Below, in pieces: positions 34,148 through 43,032 of a stretch of DNA of 64,000 nucleotides. Made by a program: the position numbers and the translations under genes. Source of the stretch: Larkinella arboricola (GTDB lineage Bacteria; Bacteroidota; Bacteroidia; Cytophagales; Spirosomataceae); assembly GCF_003259745.1 (NCBI RefSeq), contig NZ_QLMC01000004.1, positions 682,001 through 746,000 on the forward strand, given 5' to 3'. Under the pieces are notes generated by a model. That model had not been told where the DNA came from, ran no database searches, and worked only from the letters and a program-made list of their open reading frames with translations. How positions within the stretch are numbered: the first letter of the stretch is position 1; each line of letters opens with the position of its first letter.

Positions 34148-34405
34148 ATGTACTCTCGAGATTCCATTATTCCACTTGGCTTACGCCGGAGCCTGGCCTT
34201 CCCCCGCCTTGCTGAAATGCTTAGAGAAGCACGGCAGTCGGAATTTAAAACCCTGATGCAGGCAATTGACTGTGCGAATAACCGCTACGTAAAAGGCAGT
34301 GACAATTGGATTGTACGTGGCGACAACGGAGTTTACTGGGTAGTTCGGCCCCGAGTGGCTGAGTATCTGGTCAATGCCGGGTATGAATTAGCGTTTGGTA
34401 GATAA
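34148..34405 (+). CDS. Small hypothetical protein
   Basis: The 85-residue frame reads MYSRDSIIPLGLRRSLAFPR at the start and ends with SDNWIVRGDNGVYWVVRPRV, then AEYLVNAGYELAFGR. The coherent hydrophobic-polar pattern, upstream promoter-like elements and a following terminator support a real gene. There is no signal peptide or membrane helix. I do not recognise a family. Confidence 0.65.
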   Translation: MYSRDSIIPLGLRRSLAFPRLAEMLREARQSEFKTLMQAIDCANNRYVKGSDNWIVRGDNGVYWVVRPRVAEYLVNAGYELAFGR

Positions 34406-34424
34406 GGAAAAAGCCCTACAGATA

Positions 34425-34478
34425 GAAGGGATGGAAACGGGGAAGTCGAGAACTTTTTCGTTTTCATCCCTTTTGCTT
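34425..34478 (+). terminator. Terminator of the small hypothetical gene
   Basis: An imperfect stem of about 20 bp, AAGGGATGGAAACGGGGAAG / CTTTTTCGTTTTCATCCCTT, is followed by a T-rich stretch. Confidence 0.7.
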
Positions 34479-34491
34479 TTAAATTAGCTCC

Positions 34492-34785
34492 ATGAGAAGA
34501 ATTCATGGTTTGTGGGTAGGAGCCCTCATTAGCTGGCTGATGATGGGTTGTATGGCATCAAATTGTCCCATCAAAAGCTGCCATGTGAAAAAGGAACATC
34601 AGCATGGGGGACGAACGTATCGGGGAACATTTTTCGGGACCATGCACGGCCCCGGCTGGTGGCTGTCAAACCGCAAAGGAGAAGGAGCCTCGGCTTCGAT
34701 GGCCAGCGATCGAAAAGGCTCGAAACGCGAAAAAGGAGACGGCAAAAAGAAAGCCAAGAAGCAATTCCGCTGGGAAAGAACGTAG
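34492..34785 (+). CDS. Small basic lipoprotein with CPIKSCHVK motif
   Basis: The 97-residue frame begins MRRIHGLWVGALISWLMMGC, a lipoprotein signal with the likely lipidated C20. Then come CPIKSCHVKKEHQHGGRTYRG, and a Lys/Arg-rich tail with KGSKREKGDGKKKAKK. The C-P-I-K-S-C-H-V core resembles a family of short Bacteroidota lipoproteins. Two other frames are open over the same bases but lack a signal or family pattern. Function unknown. Confidence 0.65.
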   Translation: MRRIHGLWVGALISWLMMGCMASNCPIKSCHVKKEHQHGGRTYRGTFFGTMHGPGWWLSNRKGEGASASMASDRKGSKREKGDGKKKAKKQFRWERT

Positions 34786-34793
34786 AGAATTAA

Positions 34794-34858
34794 GAGTTAG
34801 GAGTGATGAGTTAAGAATTGTATGCGTTCTCCAACTTTTAACTCATCACTCCTAACTC
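34794..34858. repeat. 27-bp inverted repeat between convergent genes
   Basis: The left arm (34794-34820, starting GAGTTAGGAGTGATGAG) and right arm (34832-34858, ending CTCATCACTCCTAACTC) match at 25 of 27 positions around an 11-base loop. The right arm runs into a direct copy of AACTCATCACTC. It may be a bidirectional terminator or a dispersed repeat element; no T run follows. Confidence 0.7.
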
Positions 34859-34863
34859 ATCAC

Positions 34864-36135
34864 TCAATAAACGCGTACCGTATGACAGCCGCGGGGGACG
34901 CTGATTTTGCCGGCCATTTTTTCCAGCGACGGTTTATCACCTTTGGTTACTTTCCAGAATTCGATGGCTCCGGTACGGTCACCGTAGTCAAGGTATTCGG
35001 AGACGGCCACCGCAATGGCGTTACCACTTTTGTCGAACTCGATGCTCTGTGGCATAATACCGTCAAACGGGTATTCGTTCGCCAGGGTTAATTTGCCTTC
35101 TTTGTCGAGTGCATAGACTGACAGCGAGCTTTTTCCGGCACCTGCGTTGCCGAAGGGCTGGTACGATTGACCCGCGTTGGCGACAATCACCATCGAACCA
35201 TCCGGACTAACCGTCATGGCTTCTCCGCTTTCTCCGGCGGCCAACTGCGAAACCACCTTATGCTCGGCAGGCGTATCTTCGGTGCTGAATTGAACGACAA
35301 ACAGTTCGCCCTTGCCCGCGCCCTGTGCGTTGGCGCCCTTCTTGATATCAGATACGATAAAGAATTTACTGTCGGGTGAGAATCGGCCGGTTGCCGGTAA
35401 ACCGCCTACTTTAATCGGTTTGCCGTGCGGAACGAGGTTTGGCTTTTTAGAGGCATCAAGTGAGTATTTCATCAGTCCTACTTCCTGGGTATCTTCCATG
35501 ATGTACGCAATGAAATTACCGTTCGGGCTCCAGACCATATCGGTAATCCGTGCGTTCGGTACGGGGGAAGGAGCCGTCACCACCCGTTTGGGCGTACCGG
35601 TATTATCAATTTCGACCAGCCGCATTTCCTTCCCTGCATCACCGGATGCAACGGCCAGCGTATTACCCTGCGGATTGATGGTAATGGCCATTGGCAGGTT
35701 TCCGACGCTTACAACTTTGGCTGTGGGTTTGGCCGGAGCCAGATCGACAATAAACATCCGGGCTGCTGCGGGCAAACCTTTCACGCCATCTTTCAGGGTC
35801 GATACGCTATCGCCCAGCGGTCCGTGCCCTTCCAGCACGAAAGCAAAGCGTCCGTTCGGGGTTACGACGGCGGCTTTATCGTAGAGGGCCGATGAGTTGG
35901 AAATCGGAGCGGTAGCCATATTCTGACCACTGCGGTCGAGCGGGAATTTAATAACCGTCAGCACATCCCGGCTGGTTTTACTCCTGTACAAGTTACCGTC
36001 AGCCAAAGCAGATGCAGACATATCGGCGTCGGACAGGGTGACAATTCCTTTGGCGGTAAACTGGATGGGTTCCTGCTGGGCAAAAACCCCCGTTGTTATG
36101 ACGGTGGCAAGCGCAATTAAACTCGGTTTTTTCAT
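34864..36135 (-). CDS. Secreted beta-propeller (YncE-like) protein
   Basis: The 423-residue protein has a signal peptide (MKKPSLIALATVITTGVFAQ). The body shows repeated blade segments such as AVVTPNGRFAFVLEG, ITINPQGNTLAVASGD, MVWSPNGNFIAYIME, GRFSPDSKFFIVSD and MTVSPDGSMVIVANAG, the pattern of a 6- or 7-bladed propeller. The ligand or enzyme activity is unknown. It has its own promoter with a full TATATTTG -7 element 35-42 bases before the start, and no close operon partner. Confidence 0.85.
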   Translation of the reverse strand: MKKPSLIALATVITTGVFAQQEPIQFTAKGIVTLSDADMSASALADGNLYRSKTSRDVLTVIKFPLDRSGQNMATAPISNSSALYDKAAVVTPNGRFAFVLEGHGPLGDSVSTLKDGVKGLPAAARMFIVDLAPAKPTAKVVSVGNLPMAITINPQGNTLAVASGDAGKEMRLVEIDNTGTPKRVVTAPSPVPNARITDMVWSPNGNFIAYIMEDTQEVGLMKYSLDASKKPNLVPHGKPIKVGGLPATGRFSPDSKFFIVSDIKKGANAQGAGKGELFVVQFSTEDTPAEHKVVSQLAAGESGEAMTVSPDGSMVIVANAGQSYQPFGNAGAGKSSLSVYALDKEGKLTLANEYPFDGIMPQSIEFDKSGNAIAVAVSEYLDYGDRTGAIEFWKVTKGDKPSLEKMAGKISVPRGCHTVRVY

Positions 36136-36169
36136 GCTGTTAGTAGAAGGTTAAAGCTTAGAGGTTACA

Positions 36170-36177
36170 CAAATATA
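36170..36177 (-). promoter_or_regulatory. -7 element of the beta-propeller gene
   Basis: TATATTTG on the minus strand is a full TAnnTTTG match 35 bases upstream of the start codon. The nearest TTG is only 11 bases further up, so the -33 box is unclear. Confidence 0.5.
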
Positions 36178-36274
36178 GACGAATGCAGCAATTTTCATAA
36201 ATGGATCTCCGGTTAACAAAAACTTTCTTTTGAATCGTGTCCAGGCGGCAAAATCCCGCATCAGTCACTCATTT

Positions 36275-39274
36275 TCAATACTTCATAATTCCCAGTTCTT
36301 TTTCCACCGCCGACCGGCCCTGTTTCATCCAGGCGGGTTCGGGTGCCTCTTTCAGGTAATAATCAAAGAACTGATACATCCGAACGCTGAGGTCCTTGGC
36401 GTTGTGGCGCTGCGTGAGGTTGTGATCTTCACCGTTGTATACCAGCAACCAGGCCGGTTTACGTAGTCGGCGCAGGGCGGAGTAAAACTCGATGCTCTGG
36501 TACCAGGGCACGGCTCCGTCCTGGTCGTTGGCCATTAGCAGCAAGGGTGTCTGAATGCGGTTGGCGTAGAAGAGCGGGGAGCTTTCGATGTAATTCATCG
36601 GTTTGTCCCAGAGCGTTCCGCCGATGCGGCTTTGCGTTTTTTCGTACTGGAACATCCGGCTCATGCCCGTACCCCACCGGATACCGCCGTAGGCACTGGT
36701 CATGTTGGCCACAGGGGCACCCGCCATAGCCGCTTTGAACAGGTTGGTTTTGGTGACGAGAAAAGCCGTTTGGTAACCACCCCAGCTTTGCCCCTGTAAT
36801 CCGATGCGTTCGCGGTCGACAAACCCTTTTTCGATCAGGTTCAACACGCCCGGAACGATGCAGTCGTAGGCGTTTTGCCCCGGCATTCCGGTCGTATACA
36901 CAATGTCGGGCACGAACACCAGATAACCGTTCGAGACGCAGTACGCCATATTGATCGTTGACCGGCTGGGCGCGGGGGCCTTGTAGTCGTTCAGCGTTTC
37001 GGCGTTGCGTTCGTAATAATAGACCAGCATCGGGTATTTCTTCTTCGGATCAAAATCCTCGGGTTTGTAGAGCAGCCCCTCCAGCCGCACACCGTTGTTG
37101 CCAATCCAGTTGACCAGCTCGACGCTGCCCCAGCGAATGCTGTCCTGCTGCGGATTGATGCGCGTCAGTTGGTGCGGTTCTGCAAATGTCGTGTCGGTCA
37201 GATAGAGGTTAATCGGTTCGCGGAAATTGCCCTTGTGGAACGTCAGGGTCGGCGCATTCCGGGCTTTGGACAAACTCGCGTAGCGGTAAGCGCCCTGCGT
37301 CAGCACCACGGGTTCGGCCGCCGGGTTGGCGATGGATTTCCGGAGAATACCGGTCGATTTATCTTTTTCCCAGAAGCCCGTTAGCCAGAGGTCGCCGGTT
37401 AGATTGACGTATTTTTCCTCCCGGTCAAAATCGACCCGACGGAGCCGGATGCCGTTTTTACGTCCGTAGCCCGCCGTCAGGTTAACGGCTTTTTCCTGTC
37501 CCGTCGGGTCAATACGCCAGAGATCGAAACGGTCGTAGATCAGCACATAACGGTCGTCTTTGCTCCAGCCAGCGGCTCCGTAACTACCGGGCAGGTCGGG
37601 CGTGTCGTGTTCTTCGTCAAAGAAGCGGGCCGGAATGCCGCGCGTCAGATCAATCCGTTTGTTTTCGGCAATCGACCACGCCCGCCAGAGTGAATCCCGT
37701 TCGTCGTACCACCAGGCGTATTTTCCGCCCGGCGACAGTTGAGCGTATGACACCCGAACGTCGTTGGCAATCCGGTTTTTCTGACCCGTTTTGGCGTTAA
37801 TCAGGTACAGATCGACCTGGCCGGGGTCCCACATGCTGTTGATCTGGTACGGCAAATTGCTCAGACCCAGCCAATACGGGTGGTCATATTTTGTGTCAAC
37901 CTGAACATTCGGAATGTCCCGGTTACCCAGTTGGGTAATGCCGCCCGTTGCCAGATCGCAAACGGCCAGAAAGCCCCGCTCTTTTTCCTGCTTCAACTGC
38001 CGGAGTTGCATGGGCTGAATAATCGGGTCGTTCCAGCTCCAGATGTCTACCTTGACCCGTTCTTCGTCCAGTTGCGTCGAGTCCTTAATGGGCTTGGGCG
38101 GCAGGATGGAGGTGGCGAAGTAAAGCCGTTTGCCGTCTTGAGAGAAACCTGGGGTACGGTATTCATTGACGTTCCAACCCTTTGGATAGGCGTTGGTGAG
38201 GGTATCGGCCAGCACAACGGTTTGGCTACTTAAGCCTGCAAATACCGCCGGAGCGTTGCGTTTGCGGGATTTCGGAACCGGGGCCGGAATCAGGCGTTTG
38301 TAGTATAGCGCATACGCCCGAACGTCTGCATCGGCGCTGTCGGCGGTGGCCATCCAGGCCAATTGCGAACCGGTTTTGTCAACGGCCAGACCTTTGTACA
38401 GTTTATGCTTCGAACTGGTATCGATCAGCGTTTCACGCTGATTGCGGGTATCAAAAACAAAAACTCCGCCTTTTTTGAGTGTGTCGTTGACGGCGTCCTT
38501 GTTGTAGAAAAACGTGTGACCGTTGTCGGAAACCGTTGCATAGGTCACATAGCGGAATGATTGCGTCAGGCCGGTTTCCAGGTTCAGCAGAATCATATCG
38601 TCGCCCTTCGGTTTTTTGGCCGAAACCGACGCCCGCGTCCGGCTGGCCGGTTTGTTCGCTGAGGCCGATGAGTCTTTCTTGACGCCTTTTTCTTCCGGAT
38701 GTTCCAGCAGAATAGCCGCCCACGACCCGCTTTCCTTCGGTATGATGTAGGATTTCACGTTGGCAAAACCGATGCGGTTGCCGGTTTCGAGGTTAAACAC
38801 CAGCAGGCTGTCTTTCGGCAGTTGATCGGCTTTAACCTTTTTCTTTCGGGCCGTTCGCATCAGTTGGTAAGGGGCTTTCAGCCGCATGACCAGAAACCGG
38901 CTGTCGGGGGTGAACTGCGCCAGATAACCGCGCGGGAATACGTACCGGCGTAAAGTCCGTGCGTTTGGAATTGAAGCTGACCGAGCCGCCCGGAGGTCAG
39001 TCGGCAGGTTGGGACCACCGGCTTTTGCTTCCACGGGATGAGCCGTCTGCGGTTCTGCATCGGGGGTTACCCTGATCAACTCCAGCCGGCCATCGCCTTC
39101 CTGCGGATCAATCTGATAACTGAGCCATTGCCCGTTGTTGGAATGTTTTTCGGCACGGACGTTTTGCCAGCGGTCGTAGTCGGCGTGGGTCAGGGGGCGT
39201 TTCTGAGCCTGCGTAGTTAAAAAGGTTGAAAAGGAAAGAAAGAAGATAACGTAACTAAAAACACGTTGATGCAT
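36275..39274 (-). CDS. S9 family prolyl oligopeptidase-type peptidase
   Basis: I choose ATG 39274 (999 residues) because it directly precedes a signal peptide, MHQRVFSYVIFFLSFSTFLT ending TQAQ; the frame runs seven codons higher. A long N-terminal propeller region is followed by an alpha/beta hydrolase domain. The catalytic triad is S830 in GQSWGGYQ, D919 in NDQDGAVPW and H951 in GEDHNL. This matches exported S9 peptidases of Bacteroidota, which cleave short peptides in the periplasm. Single gene. Confidence 0.93.
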   Translation of the reverse strand: MHQRVFSYVIFFLSFSTFLTTQAQKRPLTHADYDRWQNVRAEKHSNNGQWLSYQIDPQEGDGRLELIRVTPDAEPQTAHPVEAKAGGPNLPTDLRAARSASIPNARTLRRYVFPRGYLAQFTPDSRFLVMRLKAPYQLMRTARKKKVKADQLPKDSLLVFNLETGNRIGFANVKSYIIPKESGSWAAILLEHPEEKGVKKDSSASANKPASRTRASVSAKKPKGDDMILLNLETGLTQSFRYVTYATVSDNGHTFFYNKDAVNDTLKKGGVFVFDTRNQRETLIDTSSKHKLYKGLAVDKTGSQLAWMATADSADADVRAYALYYKRLIPAPVPKSRKRNAPAVFAGLSSQTVVLADTLTNAYPKGWNVNEYRTPGFSQDGKRLYFATSILPPKPIKDSTQLDEERVKVDIWSWNDPIIQPMQLRQLKQEKERGFLAVCDLATGGITQLGNRDIPNVQVDTKYDHPYWLGLSNLPYQINSMWDPGQVDLYLINAKTGQKNRIANDVRVSYAQLSPGGKYAWWYDERDSLWRAWSIAENKRIDLTRGIPARFFDEEHDTPDLPGSYGAAGWSKDDRYVLIYDRFDLWRIDPTGQEKAVNLTAGYGRKNGIRLRRVDFDREEKYVNLTGDLWLTGFWEKDKSTGILRKSIANPAAEPVVLTQGAYRYASLSKARNAPTLTFHKGNFREPINLYLTDTTFAEPHQLTRINPQQDSIRWGSVELVNWIGNNGVRLEGLLYKPEDFDPKKKYPMLVYYYERNAETLNDYKAPAPSRSTINMAYCVSNGYLVFVPDIVYTTGMPGQNAYDCIVPGVLNLIEKGFVDRERIGLQGQSWGGYQTAFLVTKTNLFKAAMAGAPVANMTSAYGGIRWGTGMSRMFQYEKTQSRIGGTLWDKPMNYIESSPLFYANRIQTPLLLMANDQDGAVPWYQSIEFYSALRRLRKPAWLLVYNGEDHNLTQRHNAKDLSVRMYQFFDYYLKEAPEPAWMKQGRSAVEKELGIMKY

Positions 39275-39369
39275 GAGGCAAAAATGGGTTAACAACTGCC
39301 TAATTTACGAAATGTGCATTAGTTTTTGCAGGGTATAATGCGTAGAATACCGTAAAAATTAGCCACTTT

Positions 39370-40038
39370 ATGAAATATAGCCTACTCAGTATTCTTTGTG
39401 CGTGGCCCCTGCTTGGATTGGGTCAGGTCAATGGTTCCCTGAAACGGGAACTGGACAGCATGTATGTACTGGATCAACGGTATCGGGCTTACTTTATGGA
39501 GTATCCCAAAAATCAGAAACTGGCCGACAGCCTGATGGCGGCTTTTGAGATCAAAGAAAACCTGTCTGGCAAGCTCTGGAAGCTTCAGAACCATGTTGAC
39601 AGCCTCAATCTGATTCGGGTAAAGGAAATCATTAAAACGCACGGCTATCCGGGAAGCTCTTTAGTCGGAAAACCCACAAACGCAGCCGCCTGGCACATTA
39701 TTCAGCATTCACCGGAAATTGCCGTGTATTTTCCGATTATCGAAAAAGCCGGGCAGGCCGGTGAACTGCCGATGTCGCTGGTGGCCATGATGCACGACCG
39801 ATTGCTGACCGAACAACACAAACCCCAGCGTTACGGCACACAGGCGACCTGTTATCCGCTGAAAGCCGATCCAACCAAACAGGAGTGTTTCATCTGGCCC
39901 ATCGAAAACCCGTCGGCGGTGAACGAGCGACGGAAAAAAGCCGGTTTTATGCAGACCGTCGAAGAAAACGCCAAACGGCTGGGGCTGGAATACAACGTGC
40001 TGACGATGGAAGAGGTAACCCAACGGTATCGATTCTAA
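39370..40038 (+). CDS. DUF6624-type secreted protein
   Basis: The 222-residue protein has a signal peptide (MKYSLLSILCAWPLLGLGQ). The rest is helical, with HGYPGSSLVGKPTNAAAWHI, IIQHSPEIAVYFPIIEKAG and MMHDRLLTEQHKPQRYGTQ, which match the DUF6624 family. The conserved QHS, D and RYGTQ residues suggest an active site, but no function is known. It is divergent from the S9 peptidase gene and precedes the TetR gene by 70 bases. Confidence 0.8.
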   Translation: MKYSLLSILCAWPLLGLGQVNGSLKRELDSMYVLDQRYRAYFMEYPKNQKLADSLMAAFEIKENLSGKLWKLQNHVDSLNLIRVKEIIKTHGYPGSSLVGKPTNAAAWHIIQHSPEIAVYFPIIEKAGQAGELPMSLVAMMHDRLLTEQHKPQRYGTQATCYPLKADPTKQECFIWPIENPSAVNERRKKAGFMQTVEENAKRLGLEYNVLTMEEVTQRYRF

Positions 40039-40079
40039 TACCTGAACCGTGTGAATTAACGGTATTTTAATTTTAAATA

Positions 40080-40101
40080 AAAGAACGTTCGTTTATTTTT
40101 G
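40080..40101 (+). promoter_or_regulatory. TetR-type operator overlapping a -7 element
   Basis: AAGAACGTTCGTT (40081-40093) is a near-perfect palindrome around GAACGTTC, the usual form of TetR/AcrR operators. It abuts TATTTTTG (40094-40101), a full -7 element, so repressor binding would block the promoter. The leader before ATG 40109 would be only a few bases. Confidence 0.6.
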
Positions 40102-40108
40102 AGGTATC

Positions 40109-40690
40109 ATGCGATTACGGGATGAATCAAAAGAACTGGCAATCCGGGAGAAAGCGATTGAAATGATCGTGCGCGAAGGCTTTGACGGCCTGAGTATGCA
40201 GAAGCTGGCGAAGGCAGCGGGCGTGTCTCCGGCTACGATTTACATTTACTTCAAAGACCGGGAAGATTTGATCCGGCAGATTTATTACGAAGAAATGCAG
40301 CTCATGAGCGCCGAAACCCTGAAAGGGTTTAATCCGGAGATGCACTTCGAAGAAGGGTTACGTATCCAGTGGATTAACCGAGTCAATTACTGCCTGAAAT
40401 ACCCGCTTCGGATGCACTTTATGGAACAAATGCGGCATTCGCCTTTCCATGAAAAATTTCAGGGCGACGCAAAGAATCCGTTTTCGGCGGTGATGAGGGT
40501 GTTTGTGTCGAACGCCATCGAGCGGAAAGAACTGGTGAAACTACCGATAGAAGTTTACTGGTCCATTGCCTACGCTCCTTTATACCAACTGATTAAGTTT
40601 CACCAGTCGCCAGGATGGGGCAAGTTTACGCTGGACGAAAAACGGCTGGATGAAGCCCTGAAGCTGGTCCTGAAAGCCTTGAAACCCTGA
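40109..40690 (+). CDS. TetR/AcrR family transcriptional regulator
   Basis: The 193-residue protein has an N-terminal TetR helix-turn-helix (about 10-56): AIEMIVREGFDGLSMQKLAK, then AAGVSPATIYIYFKDREDL. The C-terminal ligand-binding domain is all helical and variable. The palindromic operator over its promoter indicates autorepression. The MFS gene 27 bases downstream is the likely controlled transporter. Confidence 0.95.
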   Translation: MRLRDESKELAIREKAIEMIVREGFDGLSMQKLAKAAGVSPATIYIYFKDREDLIRQIYYEEMQLMSAETLKGFNPEMHFEEGLRIQWINRVNYCLKYPLRMHFMEQMRHSPFHEKFQGDAKNPFSAVMRVFVSNAIERKELVKLPIEVYWSIAYAPLYQLIKFHQSPGWGKFTLDEKRLDEALKLVLKALKP

Positions 40691-40717
40691 TGAAAAGCAA
40701 TAACCAATACGCCGGAT

Positions 40718-42001
40718 ATGCAAACCGCTGAACCAAAAACCGCTTTTACAACCTACGAGAAGGCCATCATCGGGATGCTGGCTTTTATCCAGTTTACGGT
40801 CATTCTGGATTTTATGGTGCTTTCGCCCCTGGGCGCGCAACTGCTGGCCGAACTGAACATTACCACCGCGCAGTTTGGCTGGGTTGTGTCGGCCTACGCC
40901 TTCAGTGCCGGAACGGCGGGTTTGCTGACGGCCGGATTTGCCGACCGCTACGACCGCAAAAAGCTGCTGCTGTTTTTCTACAGCGGTTTTGTGATCGGAA
41001 CGCTGCTGTGCGGTATTGCGCCCGACTATCATTTTCTGCTGGTGGCCCGGATCATCACCGGCCTTTTCGGCGGGGTCATTGGCTCAATCGGATTTGCCAT
41101 CGTGACCGATTTGTTTGCGTGGCAGGTACGCGGCCGGGTGATGGGCGTTATTCAGACGGCGTTTGCGGCCAGTCAGGTGCTGGGTATTCCGCTGGGGCTG
41201 TATCTGGCCAATAACCTGGGCTGGCACGCGCCGTTTCTGCTGATTGTGGGCGTCAGCGTGCTGGTCGGGATTGCCATTGTGATTTACATGAAACCGGTTA
41301 ATGCTCATTTGAAACTCAAATCGGACCGGAATCCGTTTCAGCATTTGCTCCACACGGTTTCGCGGCCGAGTTACCTGCGCGGCTTTGCCAGCACAACCCT
41401 TCTGGCGACGGGCGGTTTTATGATGATGCCGTTCGGGAGTGCGTTTGCCATTTTTAATTTGGGAATTTCCCAGGATGAACTGCCGCTGATTTACATGGTC
41501 ACCGGTATTTCGGCCATTATCATCGGGCCGCTGGCGGGTAAACTCAGCGATAAAATTGGCAAGTTTCCGCTGTTTCTCTACGCATCCTTGTGGGGGATGC
41601 TGGTGACTATAGTGTATTGCAATCTCGGTATTACCCCGCTTTGGCAAATCATGGTGATTAACGTGTTGCTGTTTGCCGGTATTTCGGCCCGGATGGTCTC
41701 GTCGGGGACGCTGGTTTCGGCGGTGCCTGATCCGCAGGACCGGGGTGCTTATATGGGCATCAACTCGTCGGTGCAGCAGATTTCCGGCGGTATCGCGTCG
41801 CTGGTGGCCGGTATGATTGTGGTGCAGTCGGCCAGCGGGAGACTGGAACGGTATGACTGGCTGGGTTACATCGTTGCGGCTACCATGCTGGTGACCATCG
41901 TAATGATGTACAGCATTAATCAGTATGTCACCCGAAAACAGGCGGCTGAGGCCGCGCAGGGCGCGTCTCTGGCGGGCGGTCCGGTGATGCCCACGCGCTA
42001 G
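40718..42001 (+). CDS. MFS transporter (DHA-type)
   Basis: The 427-residue protein has 12 predicted transmembrane helices. The MFS motif A loop reads GFADRYDRKKLLLF (after TM2), and TM1 has FIQFTVILDFMVLSPLGAQL, typical of the drug:H+ antiporter-1 branch. LSDKIGKFP is the matching loop in the second half. It probably exports a small toxic compound and is under the TetR regulator upstream. The stop codon abuts the convergent GH130 gene with no spacer. Confidence 0.93.
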   Translation: MQTAEPKTAFTTYEKAIIGMLAFIQFTVILDFMVLSPLGAQLLAELNITTAQFGWVVSAYAFSAGTAGLLTAGFADRYDRKKLLLFFYSGFVIGTLLCGIAPDYHFLLVARIITGLFGGVIGSIGFAIVTDLFAWQVRGRVMGVIQTAFAASQVLGIPLGLYLANNLGWHAPFLLIVGVSVLVGIAIVIYMKPVNAHLKLKSDRNPFQHLLHTVSRPSYLRGFASTTLLATGGFMMMPFGSAFAIFNLGISQDELPLIYMVTGISAIIIGPLAGKLSDKIGKFPLFLYASLWGMLVTIVYCNLGITPLWQIMVINVLLFAGISARMVSSGTLVSAVPDPQDRGAYMGINSSVQQISGGIASLVAGMIVVQSASGRLERYDWLGYIVAATMLVTIVMMYSINQYVTRKQAAEAAQGASLAGGPVMPTR

Positions 42002-43030
42002 CTAAACCGTGACCAGTTCGGCCACGCCCACGCAATAATCGGCGGCTCCGTAATAAACCAGAATCCGGCCATCCGGCATCTGAACCCAGCCGTTGCAAAA
42101 CACGACGTTTGGGAAAAAACCGACGCGTTCCCAGTCCAGCTCCGGTGTCAGGAGCGGGGCGGTGGAGCGGTCGAGCACACGGCTGGGGTCGTCGCGGTCG
42201 AGCAGGGCCAGCGCCAGCGAATAGGTATGGTCAACGCTGGCGCCGTGGTAGCAGACCAGCCAGCCTTCGTCGGTCAGGATCGGTTCAGGACCGGCCCCGA
42301 TTTTGAGGTGTTCCCAGTCCGTACCGGCGGCCCCGAACAGAAACCGGTTGTCTCCCCAGTGAATACCGTCTGGTGAACGGGCCAGCCAGACCGACGGTTT
42401 TCCTATATCCGACACCATCGGCCGGTGAAGCATGTAATAATAACCGTTGATTTTCTGCGGAAACAGACAGGCATCCTTGTTGGGGGGCGGCAAAATCATG
42501 CCTTTCCGTTCGAAGGTCACAAAATCCTGTGTGATAATCAGCCCAACGCCGGGACCGTTTTCCGAAACCGCCGTATAGGTAATCCAGTATTTCCCGTCCA
42601 GAAACGTAATTCGGGCATCTTCTACGCCGAATGATTCATCGGCCCGTTCCGGAAAAACAAACGGTTTTTCGTCCACCGTAAAATGAATACCGTCGGTGCT
42701 GCGGGCCAGTCGCAGGTGGCTCAGGGAGGTCAGGTAAACCTGATCATCAATCTGAATCAGGCGCGGATCGTAGTCGCCTTCCGGTTCGGGAAACGTCTTG
42801 ATGATCAACTGAAACAGGCCATTTTGAGCCTGCACAACCGGTACATGAATCTTGCCTGATTGGGCTTCCACGGCTTCGGCCACCCGCAGCAACAGCAGAA
42901 TCTCGTCACCAAACCGGCAGGCTGCGGGGTTAAACGCACCCATCACCTGAAACTGCGGATGCGAGGGTTTGACATCGGCGGCTGTCAGAATGGGCTGGTC
43001 GGAGAGTCGGCGGAGCTGGTAGTTTTTCAT
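42002..43030 (-). CDS. Glycoside hydrolase family 130 enzyme (mannoside phosphorylase-like)
   Basis: The start is ATG 43030 (342 residues, MKNYQLRRLSDQPIL), two bases after the stop of the upstream hydrolase gene. GH130 features are GAFNPAACRF (31-40), FGVEDARITF with the catalytic Asp D138, and repeated five-bladed propeller strands such as KYWITYTAVSENGPGVGL. GH130 members phosphorolyse or hydrolyse beta-mannosides. Phosphorylase or hydrolase action cannot be decided from these motifs. It is translationally coupled to the alpha/beta hydrolase gene. Confidence 0.9.
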   Translation of the reverse strand: MKNYQLRRLSDQPILTAADVKPSHPQFQVMGAFNPAACRFGDEILLLLRVAEAVEAQSGKIHVPVVQAQNGLFQLIIKTFPEPEGDYDPRLIQIDDQVYLTSLSHLRLARSTDGIHFTVDEKPFVFPERADESFGVEDARITFLDGKYWITYTAVSENGPGVGLIITQDFVTFERKGMILPPPNKDACLFPQKINGYYYMLHRPMVSDIGKPSVWLARSPDGIHWGDNRFLFGAAGTDWEHLKIGAGPEPILTDEGWLVCYHGASVDHTYSLALALLDRDDPSRVLDRSTAPLLTPELDWERVGFFPNVVFCNGWVQMPDGRILVYYGAADYCVGVAELVTV

Positions 43031-43032
43031 GA

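Noticed and set aside
34548-34855. Two further open frames overlapping the small lipoprotein gene
   Set aside because: Only the frame from 34492 has a lipoprotein signal and the CPIKSCHVK core; the others run into the inverted repeat.
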